Source of the DNA: Candidatus Sungiibacteriota bacterium
Lineage (GTDB): Bacteria; Patescibacteria; Paceibacteria; Sungbacterales; SURF-37
Reading direction: 5' to 3'
DNA length: 24,566 nucleotides
Assembly (NCBI GenBank): GCA_016186145.1
Contig: JACPMF010000018.1
Span: forward strand, 1-24,566
Under the pieces are notes generated by a model, which was not told the origin of the DNA, ran no database searches, and worked only from the letters and a program-made list of their open reading frames with translations. Shown here piece after piece: positions 11,951 to 19,159 of this stretch. Within the stretch, counting starts at the first letter, position 1. Every line of letters starts with the position of its first letter. Position numbers and translations under genes: made by a program.

Positions 11951-12911
11951 TCTCGCGTCGAGTTATTCGATAATTTTTATCGAGCCACCCGAGAATCGCT
12001 CTGCCGTCACCAAACCGGTTTCCGCTTTTCAAAATTATTACGGCAATAGGATCTTGCGGAGCCAATTCATACAACATCAAAAGCGCCTCTCCGGCATTAT
12101 CGGTAAATCCCGTTTTTGATCCGAAAATTGCAGGAAACTCTTTCAGAAGCTTATTGGTATTCTCGAAATGATACCGCCTGCCGCTTGCAGAATAAACATC
12201 GCCCTCAACGATGCGCGAAACATTCCAAAGATTCGGCGCTTTTGTATAAATCTCCCGCACAATAACAAAAAGATCGTTCGCGGTCGAAAAATTAAGCAGG
12301 TCGTCGCGGCCGGCGGGATTCGTAAAATTCGTCCCTGAAAGCCCAAGCGTTCTTCCGCGCTCATTCATCAAAAAAACAAACTCGGCTATCCGTTCGGGAA
12401 ACGAAGCGGCGATCAGCTCTGGCCGCGCGCGAACCGAAACCGCATCCGCCGCCACATAAGCCGCGTCATTATCCGATTCGGCAATAATCAATTTCAACAA
12501 ATCTTCCGCCTTTAATTTCTCATTCGGCAAAATTGCGGAACGCTTCTCGTCCGGCTCAAGATATCCTGCGATCTCTCCGGGAAAAGATACCGGCGTAAGA
12601 GGCGAAATGCGTTCCGCAAAAAGCAAAGCCGTCACAATTTTTACAATACTTGCCACCGCAAAAACACTGGACTCGTTTTTGGCAAAAAGCGTTTCCCCGG
12701 TTTTCATCCGTCTTACCAAAACCGCCTCCGCCGAAACTCTTGGAAACTGTTCTTCTCCCACCTTCTCAAGAACTGCGACCTCGGAGCCTTGGCGAAAACG
12801 CTCCGAAGGCATGGTTGGCGCTAAATTAAGAATCAATGCCGCAACGAAGGCAATACCAACAACCGCGGCGAGTTTGATAAATATCCTTTTTATGTCTTCA
12901 GAAAAAAACAT
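11937..12911 (-). CDS. D-alanyl-D-alanine carboxypeptidase (peptidase S11)
   Basis: 324 residues from the ATG at 12911. Residues about 13-35 (LAAVVGIAFVAALILNL) form an N-terminal membrane anchor or uncleaved signal. The penicillin-binding active-site motifs are all present: SxxK as SIVK near residue 88, SxN as SDN near 147, and KTG in GSKTGFTDNAG near 270. S11 enzymes trim the terminal D-Ala of peptidoglycan stem peptides outside the membrane. The frame is open up to 12965 (a TTG), but that extension encodes KKYKKFHG, a relic SEC-C motif that would precede the membrane anchor, so I excluded it. The stop overlaps the start of mraY, giving a wall-synthesis pair. Confidence 0.92.
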   Translation of the reverse strand: MFFSEDIKRIFIKLAAVVGIAFVAALILNLAPTMPSERFRQGSEVAVLEKVGEEQFPRVSAEAVLVRRMKTGETLFAKNESSVFAVASIVKIVTALLFAERISPLTPVSFPGEIAGYLEPDEKRSAILPNEKLKAEDLLKLIIAESDNDAAYVAADAVSVRARPELIAASFPERIAEFVFLMNERGRTLGLSGTNFTNPAGRDDLLNFSTANDLFVIVREIYTKAPNLWNVSRIVEGDVYSASGRRYHFENTNKLLKEFPAIFGSKTGFTDNAGEALLMLYELAPQDPIAVIILKSGNRFGDGRAILGWLDKNYRITRRENARK

Positions 12912-12927
12912 GTATTTCAATTTTTTT

Positions 12928-12965
12928 CCACATGGTCCATGAAACTTCTTATACTTCTTACCCAA
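12928..12965 (-). pseudogene. SEC-C motif remnant upstream of the carboxypeptidase gene
   Basis: The minus strand encodes GKKYKKFHG in frame with the downstream carboxypeptidase. It corresponds to the second half of a SEC-C motif with Phe replacing the zinc-binding Cys. The CxC half is absent. Confidence 0.5.
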
Positions 12966-12968
12966 AAC

Positions 12969-12996
12969 ATTCTAACATTCTGCAGAATGTTGGAAT
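12969..12996. repeat. Palindrome AACATTCTG-CAGAATGTT
   Basis: An 18-bp perfect palindrome (12974-12991), extendable through a wobble to ATTC/GAAT, lies between the 13043-13303 gene and the carboxypeptidase gene. It may act as a terminator or regulatory site; the T-run is weak. Confidence 0.5.
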
Positions 12997-13010
12997 ATTA
13001 TAATTCGACA

Positions 13011-13030
13011 CAAAACATAGTTCTCTATGT
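13011..13030 (-). terminator. Weak terminator after the 13043-13303 gene
   Basis: On the minus strand ACATAG-AGAA-CTATGT is followed by TTTTG, 13 nt after the gene's stop. Confidence 0.45.
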
Positions 13031-13042
13031 ATTCCTGTCTTG

Positions 13043-13303
13043 TTACCCGTAACGTTCATTTTCATCAAGCTTGTATTCTACACGAATATCAAACCCCTGA
13101 TCAGTAATAAATTTTACTCTTTCCAGGGGCACTTCAGGAAACGCTAATTTTATTATTCTAAAGACATCTTTTGCATTGGCTTTACCCAAGACACCAAACC
13201 GAACCTCCGTAACCTCTACATCCTCTATTAAACTAACCTCATTGACACGCAATAACCTCTGCAACTCTTCTTCTGGACTTTCCTTTTTTGGAGCTCTCTC
13301 CAT
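13043..13303 (-). CDS. Small protein of unknown function (86 aa)
   Basis: 86 residues. An acidic N-terminus (MERAPKKESPEEELQRLLRV) is followed by a segment that alternates strand and helix: LIEDVEVTEVRFGVLG, AKDVFRIIKLAFPEVPLERV, KFITDQGFDIRVEYKL. That beta-alpha-beta-like order could be a compact fold, but no family is recognised. The start ATG lacks a Shine-Dalgarno sequence, like the neighbouring housekeeping genes. It sits 59 nt behind scpB and may be the end of the aspS-scpA-scpB unit. Codon choice does not differ visibly from its neighbours. Confidence 0.65.
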   Translation of the reverse strand: MERAPKKESPEEELQRLLRVNEVSLIEDVEVTEVRFGVLGKANAKDVFRIIKLAFPEVPLERVKFITDQGFDIRVEYKLDENERYG

Positions 13304-13362
13304 ATTAATTTAAAAAGTTTAATTTTTTTGAATCGACCTTTACCTTAGCTATTCATGGTCCT

Positions 13363-13911
13363 TTACTCATGTGTCTCCACCGTGACCACTGGCATCTCCA
13401 TTTCCTTTTTTCTTAATTCTTCAAACTCCGGCAACTCTTCGGGACCCTTAAGGCCAAAATGTTTCAGAAAATCAAAACTAATTTCGTAAATATACGATCG
13501 GGCATCTTTCGGATTCTCTTTCCGCGTAACAAGCCCGCGCATAAGCAAGTTTCTTACCGTAAACGACGAATTAACTCCGCGGATATACTCAACTTCCGCC
13601 CTCGTCAGCGGCCCTTTATACGCAATGATTGCAAGCGTCTCGAGCGCTGCGCGGGTCAAATCTTCAGTAAATTCGCTTTTTACCAATTTTTCAACCCACT
13701 CTTTATTTTCCGGGCTTGTTCCGAATTGAACCTCGCCGTCTTTTTCAATAAGCACGATTCCCCGATCCCGGTAATCATTCTTTAGTTCTCCCAACGCCTC
13801 TTCAACTGCATCTTTCTTTATGCCCGCCAACTTCGAAAGCCGGCCGATAGATATGGGTTCGCCATTTACAAAAAGTAAACTTTCAATAATGTGCTTTAGC
13901 GCCATTTTCAC
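13363..13911 (-). CDS. scpB: Segregation and condensation protein B
   Basis: 182 residues. ScpB dimers bind ScpA and with SMC form the bacterial condensin. Two winged-helix domains are visible: residues 1-80 (LKHIIESLLFVNGEPISIGRLSKLAGI) and 85-160 with the family hallmark ALETLAIIAYKGPLTRAEVEYIRGVNS, then GLVTRKENPKDARSYIYEIS. The GTG at 13911 overlaps the scpA TGA as GTGA, so translation is coupled; an ATG two codons later is the alternative start. The acidic tail is short. The order aspS-scpA-scpB is compact and on one strand. Confidence 0.93.
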   Translation of the reverse strand: MKMALKHIIESLLFVNGEPISIGRLSKLAGIKKDAVEEALGELKNDYRDRGIVLIEKDGEVQFGTSPENKEWVEKLVKSEFTEDLTRAALETLAIIAYKGPLTRAEVEYIRGVNSSFTVRNLLMRGLVTRKENPKDARSYIYEISFDFLKHFGLKGPEELPEFEELRKKEMEMPVVTVETHE

Positions 13912-14615
13912 ACCCCTTTTATTCTAATTTCTCCAAACATGCCGTCTTGATGCAGCTCAACCAATTTGTTTTTAGCAAGTTCCAAAAGCGCCAAAAAACT
14001 CACAATTACCTCCGCTTTTTCTTTCCCCCCCCGCATCAATTCCGAAAATATCCGCTCAACCTTTTGAGAAAGCAATTCCTGCAATTCTTTTATCTTCTCC
14101 TCAAGCGAAATGATTTTTTTTATCCTCTCCTCCGCGAGCTTCTCGATTTTCGGAAGCTCGGCGTATACTTTCAAAAATATCATGCGGAGGTGTTCCACTT
14201 TCAATCCCGGCGGAGGGAAAAAAATCGATTCAAAGCCGGCGTACGCTTCCCGGGCAAAAATAAATCTTTTTTGCCGGCCGATCTGTCCCAATTTTTCTGC
14301 CTGTTCGCGCATCTTCTTTAGCGCTTCAAGCCGCCGCTCAAGATCAAGAATTGAAAGCTCTTCTTCCTCCCCCGCCGCATAACCGGGAAGCAGGCTTCGC
14401 GACTTGATTAGCAAAAGCTCGCCGGCGATCACCAAAAATTCCGCTAGCTGCTCCTGATCAACCCCTCCCTCCTTCGAAATCTTTTCCACTGCCGTAAGAT
14501 ATTCATCGGTAACCTTCGCGAGAGATATTTCGTTGATCGAAAGTTTTTCTTTTTTGATTAACTCAAGCAGCAAATCAAGCGGGCCTTCGAATTTTTCTTG
14601 TTTTACGGCAAACAT
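13908..14615 (-). CDS. scpA: Segregation and condensation protein A
   Basis: 235 residues. ScpA is the kleisin that links the SMC heads. The N-terminal signature VKQEKFEGPLDLLLELIKKEKLSINEISLAKV is typical, followed by EYLTAVEKISKEGG and the helical AEFLVIAGELLLIKSRSLLPG that contacts ScpB and the SMC neck. A Lys/Glu-rich linker leads to the C-terminal winged helix, with VSFLALLELAKNKLVELHQDGMFGEIRI near 200-230. Starts 2 nt after aspS ends and overlaps scpB by 4 nt. No separate promoter is visible. Confidence 0.94.
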   Translation of the reverse strand: MFAVKQEKFEGPLDLLLELIKKEKLSINEISLAKVTDEYLTAVEKISKEGGVDQEQLAEFLVIAGELLLIKSRSLLPGYAAGEEEELSILDLERRLEALKKMREQAEKLGQIGRQKRFIFAREAYAGFESIFFPPPGLKVEHLRMIFLKVYAELPKIEKLAEERIKKIISLEEKIKELQELLSQKVERIFSELMRGGKEKAEVIVSFLALLELAKNKLVELHQDGMFGEIRIKGV

Positions 14616-14617
14616 AA

Positions 14618-16018
14618 CTATTTATCAATTTTGAGATTCAGCTCTTTAAGCTGTTTTGCGGTCAATTCCGATGGCGCGTCCATAACGGCTATCTTTCCTC
14701 CGGAAGTCATTGGGAATGCCTGCACTTCGCGTAAATACGACTCACCGGCGAGCATCATCAAAAACCGCTCAACACCGAGCGCGATGCCGCCGTGCGGCGG
14801 GGCGCCATAACAAAATGCCTCAAGCATATGCCCGAATTCGCTATGGATTTTATCGTCGGTATGGCCAATAACCTCAAACACTTTTTTCAATACTTCGGCG
14901 CGGTTAATGCGAATACCTCCGCCGGCAACCTCATGGCCGTTGCATACCAAATCATACTGGAGCGAAACAAGCCCTTCCAAATCCGCGGTGCCCGAAAGAA
15001 ACCCTTCTTCGTCTTCTTTTTTCATGCCGGTAAATGGGTTGTGGCCGTAAGTCCACCCTCCCCCTTCGGTCTTCTCGAAAACAGGAAAATCAACCACCCA
15101 CGCGAAAGCAAGCCCGCCGTCCTTTTTTTCCCGGTCGCTTCTCAAATCAAATTTATCAGCCCCGAATTTTTCCATCGCGTCTTTATAGGTAAATATCGGG
15201 AATGGTTTTTCTTTAATTTTTCTTCCGATTTTTTCTGCCGAGTAAGTTACCATTTCTTCAACCAGCTTCATCACATGCTCACGCTCCACAAAACTCATTT
15301 CCAAATCAATCTGGGTGTGCTCAAAACCACGATCAGCCCGAAGGTCTTCGTCACGAAGAGCTCTGGCTATCTGAAAATAACGTTCAAAACCGGCAACCAT
15401 CAAGAGCTGTTTATACTGTTGAGGTGACTGCGGAAGAGCGTAAAATTCCCCGGGATGAAGGCGCGAAGGTACAACAAAATCACGAGACCCTTCCGGAGTA
15501 GATTTAGTAAGCATGGGGGTTTCAACTTCAAGGAAGTCATGCGATATTAAAAAGCTTCTGATATGATTTAAGAATTCAGCTCTCATCCGCAAATTTTTTT
15601 GCAGCCGAGGTCTTCGTAAATCAAGGTAACGGTATTTAAGCCGGATCTCTTCGTCGATTTCCATTCCAACGCCGGCAATGTCAAACGGCGGCGTTTCTGA
15701 TTTATTCAACACTTCCAGCCGCTCAACAGGAATTTCAACTTCCCCCGTTTCAATTTCACGGTTCTCCATTCCTTTGGGCCGCTTCTGTACTACCCCCTCG
15801 ATCTCAATCACCCATTCCGGGCGTAACGCGTCAGCCGCCTTATACAACTCGGCGTCTTTCGGTATAAAAACAAGCTGAATAATACCGGAACGATCGCGAA
15901 GGTCAATAAAAATAATTTTGCCGTGATCCCTCCTAACAGCCACCCAGCCCATGAGTCGCACCCGTTCGCCGGTTTTTGAGATAGTCTCCTTAACTAAATT
16001 TCGCATCATAAAAGACAT
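14618..16018 (-). CDS. aspS: Aspartyl-tRNA synthetase lacking the GAD insertion domain
   Basis: About 467 residues. The N-terminal OB-fold anticodon-binding domain has GWVAVRRDHGKIIFIDLRDRSG near 25-45. The class II motifs follow: motif 1 around FLEVETPMLTKSTPEGSRDF, motif 2 in ALRDEDLRADRGFEHTQIDLE, and motif 3 in GGIALGVERFLMML near the C-terminus. Bacterial AspRS (about 590 residues) carries a GAD domain of roughly 100-120 residues between the FGADKFDLR segment and the VDFPVFE segment. Here only about 15 residues join them. The rest is bacterial in type, including AFCYGAPPHGG and the SELTAKQLKELNLKI tail. The start is one of ATG 16018, 16009 or 16006. First gene of the aspS-scpA-scpB unit. 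Confidence 0.93.
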   Translation of the reverse strand: MSFMMRNLVKETISKTGERVRLMGWVAVRRDHGKIIFIDLRDRSGIIQLVFIPKDAELYKAADALRPEWVIEIEGVVQKRPKGMENREIETGEVEIPVERLEVLNKSETPPFDIAGVGMEIDEEIRLKYRYLDLRRPRLQKNLRMRAEFLNHIRSFLISHDFLEVETPMLTKSTPEGSRDFVVPSRLHPGEFYALPQSPQQYKQLLMVAGFERYFQIARALRDEDLRADRGFEHTQIDLEMSFVEREHVMKLVEEMVTYSAEKIGRKIKEKPFPIFTYKDAMEKFGADKFDLRSDREKKDGGLAFAWVVDFPVFEKTEGGGWTYGHNPFTGMKKEDEEGFLSGTADLEGLVSLQYDLVCNGHEVAGGGIRINRAEVLKKVFEVIGHTDDKIHSEFGHMLEAFCYGAPPHGGIALGVERFLMMLAGESYLREVQAFPMTSGGKIAVMDAPSELTAKQLKELNLKIDK

Positions 16019-16115
16019 AATACCTAACCAGCATAACACCTGCGTCCGATAAAGAAAAGTAAACTAATACGGTATTAAGAGGACGCCCCGGACAGATGCC
16101 GTATTAAACCGACTT

Positions 16116-16136
16116 CACACTGCACACTGCACACCA
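16116..16136. repeat. Short tandem repeat CACACTG
   Basis: CACACTG occurs twice in tandem and then as CACACC, running into the left end of the 54-bp palindrome. It lies in the aspS to PaaX-like intergenic region. Confidence 0.6.
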
Positions 16137-16182
16137 TTGCTGTATTTTCCAGCGATCGCTGGAAAATACAGCAATGGTGTGC
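16129..16182. repeat. 54-bp perfect palindrome, left of the PaaX/Cas2-like gene
   Basis: Perfect two-fold symmetry without spacer, centred on GCGATCGC (between 16155 and 16156). Half-site: GCACACCATTGCTG then TATTTTCCAGCGA. It resembles the 40-bp palindrome at 16882-16921 in about 19 of 25 half-site positions, including the identical AGCGATCGC core and CATTGC. No T-run follows. Confidence 0.95.
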
Positions 16183-16235
16183 TATGCATATCTCAAATAA
16201 AAAGGTCGGCGGATATCTAAGAAAACTTAAAAACC

Positions 16236-16811
16236 ATGAAAAAACAACTGCCGAAAAATATTAAAACCTTAACCAAGGCGCTACTGTTTCTTGCCGGCGC
16301 AGGTATACTCACCATGGCCGCAATATGCGCCCCAAACTCTATCCAATTATTAAAGCCGCTACTCCGTAATAGTAGTGACCGACGTTATCATGAAAGAAAA
16401 AGAATCCGAGAAGCGCTCCAACATCTTGCCAAACGCCGGCTGGTTGAGTTTTACCAAAAAGGAAATGATATTGGCATCGAAATTACCGAGAGCGGCAAAA
16501 AGGAAATCCAAAAGTTTGACTTCGAAAATCTGCAATTACCACAGAAGCAGAAATGGGATAGGAAATGGCGGCTGATGATATTTGATATTCCGGAAGAACA
16601 CAAACAATCCCGTGACGCGCTGCAGCAAAAATTAAAAGAACTTGATTTTTACCCGCTCCAAAAAAGTGTTTGGGTATATCCGCACAATTGCCGCGATGAA
16701 ATTGATTTTCTAACATCATTTTGCGAAGTAAGGCGATATGTGCACTATATCGAAACCTCCGATCTCGAACAAAAGGAAGGAGACGCTCGGAAATTTTTCG
16801 GATTAATTTAA
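16236..16811 (+). CDS. PaaX-like winged-helix protein with Cas2-like C-terminal domain
   Basis: 191 residues. A hydrophobic segment (ALLFLAGAGILTMAAICAP, residues 14-33) is followed by a winged helix-turn-helix (residues about 45-95; IREALQHLAKRRLVEFYQKG, IGIEITESGKKEI). Residues 107-190 carry the PaaX/Cas2-type ferredoxin fold: KWDRKWRLMIFDIPEEHKQS, LDFYPLQKSVWVYPHNC, then VRRYVHYIETSDL. Such proteins are often labelled Cas2 in Patescibacteria, but there is no CRISPR array or other cas gene here. A DNA-binding regulator or a domesticated nuclease fold is more plausible. The gene is divergent from aspS, has no Shine-Dalgarno sequence, and is bracketed by two related perfect palindromes (16129-16182 and 16882-16921). 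Confidence 0.8.
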   Translation: MKKQLPKNIKTLTKALLFLAGAGILTMAAICAPNSIQLLKPLLRNSSDRRYHERKRIREALQHLAKRRLVEFYQKGNDIGIEITESGKKEIQKFDFENLQLPQKQKWDRKWRLMIFDIPEEHKQSRDALQQKLKELDFYPLQKSVWVYPHNCRDEIDFLTSFCEVRRYVHYIETSDLEQKEGDARKFFGLI

Positions 16812-16881
16812 TCGGCACACACTGAGAAAACAACACACACTTTGTTATGTCATTGTCGTACCATACTATACTATCTTATGC

Positions 16882-16921
16882 ATTGCCGTAAAATAAAGCG
16901 ATCGCTTTATTTTACGGCAAT
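16882..16921. repeat. 40-bp perfect palindrome, right of the PaaX/Cas2-like gene
   Basis: Perfect symmetry around GCGATCGC (centre between 16901 and 16902), with half-site ATTGCCGTAAAATAAAGCGA. Related to the 54-bp palindrome at 16129-16182. Confidence 0.95.
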
Positions 16922-16926
16922 TGGAT

Positions 16927-16958
16927 GAATTCCATCTAAATAACGAATTCCATCTAAA
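16927..16958. repeat. Direct repeat GAATTCCATCTAAA, two copies
   Basis: Exact 14-bp copies at 16927-16940 and 16945-16958, period 18, immediately right of the 40-bp palindrome. Function unknown. Confidence 0.85.
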
Positions 16959-16980
16959 ATATATACGATACAGTTACAAA

Positions 16981-17034
16981 TAAAAAAGCGCCCGGCCGCA
17001 GTGTCTGCGCGTTTGCGCATAACTGCGGCCGGGC
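16981..17034 (-). terminator. Terminator of the GC-rich cassette
   Basis: GCCCGGCCGCAGT (16990-17002)/ACTGCGGCCGGGC (17022-17034) form a perfect 13-bp stem with an inner TGCGC/GCGCA pair, followed on the minus strand by GCTTTTTTATTTG. It ends the three-gene unit 17045-17975. Confidence 0.9.
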
Positions 17035-17044
17035 ATGTTGCCGA

Positions 17045-17221
17045 CTACCGAGCCCCGTACCCCGTACTCCGGGCCGGGTTCTTCCAGCCGCGCCGCGCTG
17101 ACTTGCCGCTGTAGCGGCGTCTCGCTATGCGCGCCGCCCGACCCGAGGTCGAAACGCCGTTCCAGCGCCTGCGGTCACGCTTCTTCTTCCCGCTTCGACC
17201 GCCCTTTTTGTGCCAGGCCAT
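17045..17221 (-). CDS. Very basic 58-aa protein of unknown function
   Basis: 58 residues from the ATG at 17221, which follows GGGGGT at about 9 nt; a GTG four codons earlier is less well placed. The sequence begins MAWHKKGGRSGKKKRDRRRW and continues with many Arg/Gly/Ser (GRAARIARRRYSGKSARRGW), with almost no acidic residues. This suggests binding to nucleic acid or a structural DNA/RNA role. It is the last gene of the GC-rich cassette and lies directly before its terminator. Visibly higher in GC than the surrounding genes. Confidence 0.6.
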   Translation of the reverse strand: MAWHKKGGRSGKKKRDRRRWNGVSTSGRAARIARRRYSGKSARRGWKNPARSTGYGAR

Positions 17222-17260
17222 GGTGGCTACCACCCCCTTTCCATCAGTTCTACTTCTGTT

Positions 17261-17632
17261 CTACGTGTTCGTGGACTCCGTTGCCGGCTTGTGCATCTCT
17301 TCCCACGCCGTCTGAAGAAAGCGCTGCAGGTCCTCGAAGGTTGCAGACGAATCCTTCACCTCGAGACGAAACGCCGGATGGTCGTAGACCATGGTCGTGA
17401 GCTTGTCGGTGAGGCCGGCCATCCGCAGCATGTCATACCGAAACTTATCGAGCAGCCGATCCGGAAAGTACTGGTCGGCGTACTCCTTCGCCTCCTTGAG
17501 GCAGAAAGGGAGTCCCTGCCTGATGAGTCTGATCGCGTCGATCTTCCTCGGGTAGCCATTCGACGCAGCACCCACAATCTCTCTCATCTTCTGGCAAAGG
17601 TCGTCGATCTCTTTGATCGTCAGCTGAAACAT
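17261..17632 (-). CDS. Protein with an L7/L12 C-terminal-like helix motif (123 aa)
   Basis: 123 residues. Residues about 28-55 read YPRKIDAIRLIRQGLPFCLK then EAKEYADQ, which matches the pattern of the ribosomal L7/L12 C-terminal domain (KI.VIK.VRE.TGLGLKEAK) used to recruit translation GTPases. The rest (DMLRMAGLTDKLTTMVYDHP and a C-terminal helix) is not recognised. The similarity is short, so the functional link is only suggestive. The ATG has an excellent ribosome-binding site (AAGGAGGTGAGG). Middle gene of the GC-rich cassette. A hairpin in the 17633-17723 gap (17678-17703) separates it from the first gene. Confidence 0.65.
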   Translation of the reverse strand: MFQLTIKEIDDLCQKMREIVGAASNGYPRKIDAIRLIRQGLPFCLKEAKEYADQYFPDRLLDKFRYDMLRMAGLTDKLTTMVYDHPAFRLEVKDSSATFEDLQRFLQTAWEEMHKPATESTNT

Positions 17633-17677
17633 AACCTCACCTCCTTTTTACGTGGGATTTCTGGGTTTTAATAAAGT

Positions 17678-17703
17678 GGGCGGCTACCTTGCGGCAACCG
17701 CCC
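17678..17703 (-). terminator. Intercistronic hairpin in the GC-rich cassette
   Basis: GGGCGG/CCGCCC with inner TGCC-GCAA-GGTA pairing. On the minus strand it is followed by ACTTTATT, a poor T-run, so it may be an attenuator or mRNA-stabilising hairpin between the first and second genes. Confidence 0.5.
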
Positions 17704-17723
17704 CGTGCCTGATGGTTATCCCC

Positions 17724-17975
17724 CTACGAGAGGGGGAAGTCCACCTGGTCCTGCGTGAGCCCGAGCTCCTTGGCCGCGGCCCGGGCGAGCTCCAGCTTCT
17801 CCTCGTCGGAGAGCCGGCCGAGCTCGACCGAGAAGCCCTTCAGGCCGCCGACGCGGACCCCGTCCGCGTACGACATGGCCTTGACCTCCGCGACCGTCAT
17901 CCCGCTCTTCGCGGGGTCCGCCGGGTGGTAGCCGAACATGTCCTTCAGCACCGCGGTCATGCCCTTCTTCGCCAT
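17724..17975 (-). CDS. 83-aa protein of unknown function, first gene of the GC-rich cassette
   Basis: 83 residues. The ATG at 17975 is preceded by GGAGG with about 7 nt spacing; a longer frame reaching 18014 lacks such a site. The protein starts MAKKGMTAVLKDMFGYHPAD, continues with a helix (GMTVAEVKAMSYADGVRVGG) and ends LSDEEKLELARAAAKELGLT. The last part resembles a short helical scaffold. No family is recognised. It is driven by a perfect consensus promoter 58 nt upstream and is followed by two more small genes on the same strand. Confidence 0.7.
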   Translation of the reverse strand: MAKKGMTAVLKDMFGYHPADPAKSGMTVAEVKAMSYADGVRVGGLKGFSVELGRLSDEEKLELARAAAKELGLTQDQVDFPLS

Positions 17976-18033
17976 CGCTGTTTCCTCCGTTGTTGGTTGT
18001 GAACGAACGCACAATCCTGACTCTGATATCTGT

Positions 18034-18062
18034 ATTATACATCAACATGAAAATCTTGTCAA
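18034..18062 (-). promoter_or_regulatory. Perfect consensus sigma-70-type promoter of the GC-rich cassette
   Basis: The minus strand has TTGACA (18057-18062), exactly 17 bp, and TATAAT (18034-18039), with a leader of about 50 nt to the first start. It is the strongest promoter by sequence in the window. Confidence 0.95.
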
Positions 18063-18093
18063 TAGTTTTAAACTACCCTTAAAAGCGAGGTTT

Positions 18094-19158
18094 TTAGCCC
18101 TCTTCTTCGTCAGCCGGCTTTGACACCAAAACCGCTTCAATCCCGGGCGCATCTCCGGTTATCCTCAAAACATCTTTATCAATCTTACCAAGCTCTTTAT
18201 AGGCAGTGTTATAAATATTAACGGTTGTGCCGAGATGCCCCCCAAGTTTTTTCATATACCCTTCATAGCCTGCGATGTGCTTTCCCAACTCCCCCACCCT
18301 CTTTCCAATCTCTTTTGCCGACTCCTCAATCTGAAGTGCTCTAAGTCCCTGCATTACCATTTTCAAATGGGACAAAAGAGTCGTCGGCGAAACGATGTGG
18401 ACTTTTTTATCTATAAAGGCGTATTCAATCAAGTCCCTAGTCGAGGTCTTCACGGCGCCGACTTTATTTACCAGCAAATCATAATAAATCCCCTCGGCCG
18501 GAATAAACATGAACGCAAAATCCATCGTTCCGAGGTCCGGCCTCACATATTTCGAGGTCTCGTCAATCCGATCTTTCAAATCCTGTTTGAAAACCCGTTC
18601 CAGCCGCTCGCGTTCTGCCAAATCGCGCTCATCAATAATACGATTGTAATTTTCAAGAGAAAATTTCGAATCAATCGGAATGATTTTGTCTTTTACAAAA
18701 ATTACCGCATCGGGAATGAGCCGTTCGCCGCTTTTTTCGTCAACCCCCAGATCATACTGCATCTTGTACATTCCCGGCGGAAATACGTTTTTCAAAAGGG
18801 TTTCCAGCTGATATTCGCCGAAGATCCCCCGCTGCTTCGGGTTTTTCAAAATATCTTCAAGCCCCTTTAACTGGTCGGCAACGCCGACAACTTGACGGTT
18901 CGTCTCATCAAGCTTGGTCAGCCGTTCGGTGACATCCCGAATAATGCGAACACTCTCGCCGAATTGCTTTTGAAGAACCTGCGTTGACTCGCCGAGTTTT
19001 TGGTCAAGCACTCTTGAAATCTCATTTACCTGACTCTGCAACATGAGGAACGCTTGGGTATCTTCCTTGCCGGCGGCTCTTTTTCGAAGCGCAAAAAAGA
19101 AACCGGCGAATCCAATGGTCAATACGACGACGATAACAATAAGAAAAATCAGCTCCAT
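18094..19158 (-). CDS. rmuC: DNA recombination protein RmuC
   Basis: 354 residues. An N-terminal transmembrane segment (residues 1-25, MELIFLIVIVVVLTIGFAGF) is followed by a coiled coil (residues about 40-105). The RmuC nuclease-like core contains GIFGEYQLETLLKNVFPPGM, PDAVIFVKDKIIPIDSKF (the PD-(D/E)xK-like block), FMFIPAEGIYYDLL and VSPTTLLSHLKMVMQGLR. RmuC limits chromosomal inversions and rearrangements at inverted repeats, which is of interest in a window this rich in palindromes. The start lies 1 nt after the antiporter stop. Last gene of the three-gene operon. Confidence 0.94.
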   Translation of the reverse strand: MELIFLIVIVVVLTIGFAGFFFALRKRAAGKEDTQAFLMLQSQVNEISRVLDQKLGESTQVLQKQFGESVRIIRDVTERLTKLDETNRQVVGVADQLKGLEDILKNPKQRGIFGEYQLETLLKNVFPPGMYKMQYDLGVDEKSGERLIPDAVIFVKDKIIPIDSKFSLENYNRIIDERDLAERERLERVFKQDLKDRIDETSKYVRPDLGTMDFAFMFIPAEGIYYDLLVNKVGAVKTSTRDLIEYAFIDKKVHIVSPTTLLSHLKMVMQGLRALQIEESAKEIGKRVGELGKHIAGYEGYMKKLGGHLGTTVNIYNTAYKELGKIDKDVLRITGDAPGIEAVLVSKPADEEEG

Positions 19159-19159
19159 A

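Noticed and set aside
12912..12965. Longer start of the D,D-carboxypeptidase at a TTG
   Set aside because: It would put a decayed SEC-C motif before the membrane anchor; the ATG at 12911 gives a normal N-terminus.
14792..15427. Long open frames opposite aspS, tsf, rpsB, the ATPase and other genes
   Set aside because: They are shadows of well-supported genes, without family motifs or ribosome-binding sites.
16236..16811. Genuine CRISPR-associated Cas2
   Set aside because: No CRISPR array or other cas gene is present, and the N-terminal winged helix is of PaaX type.
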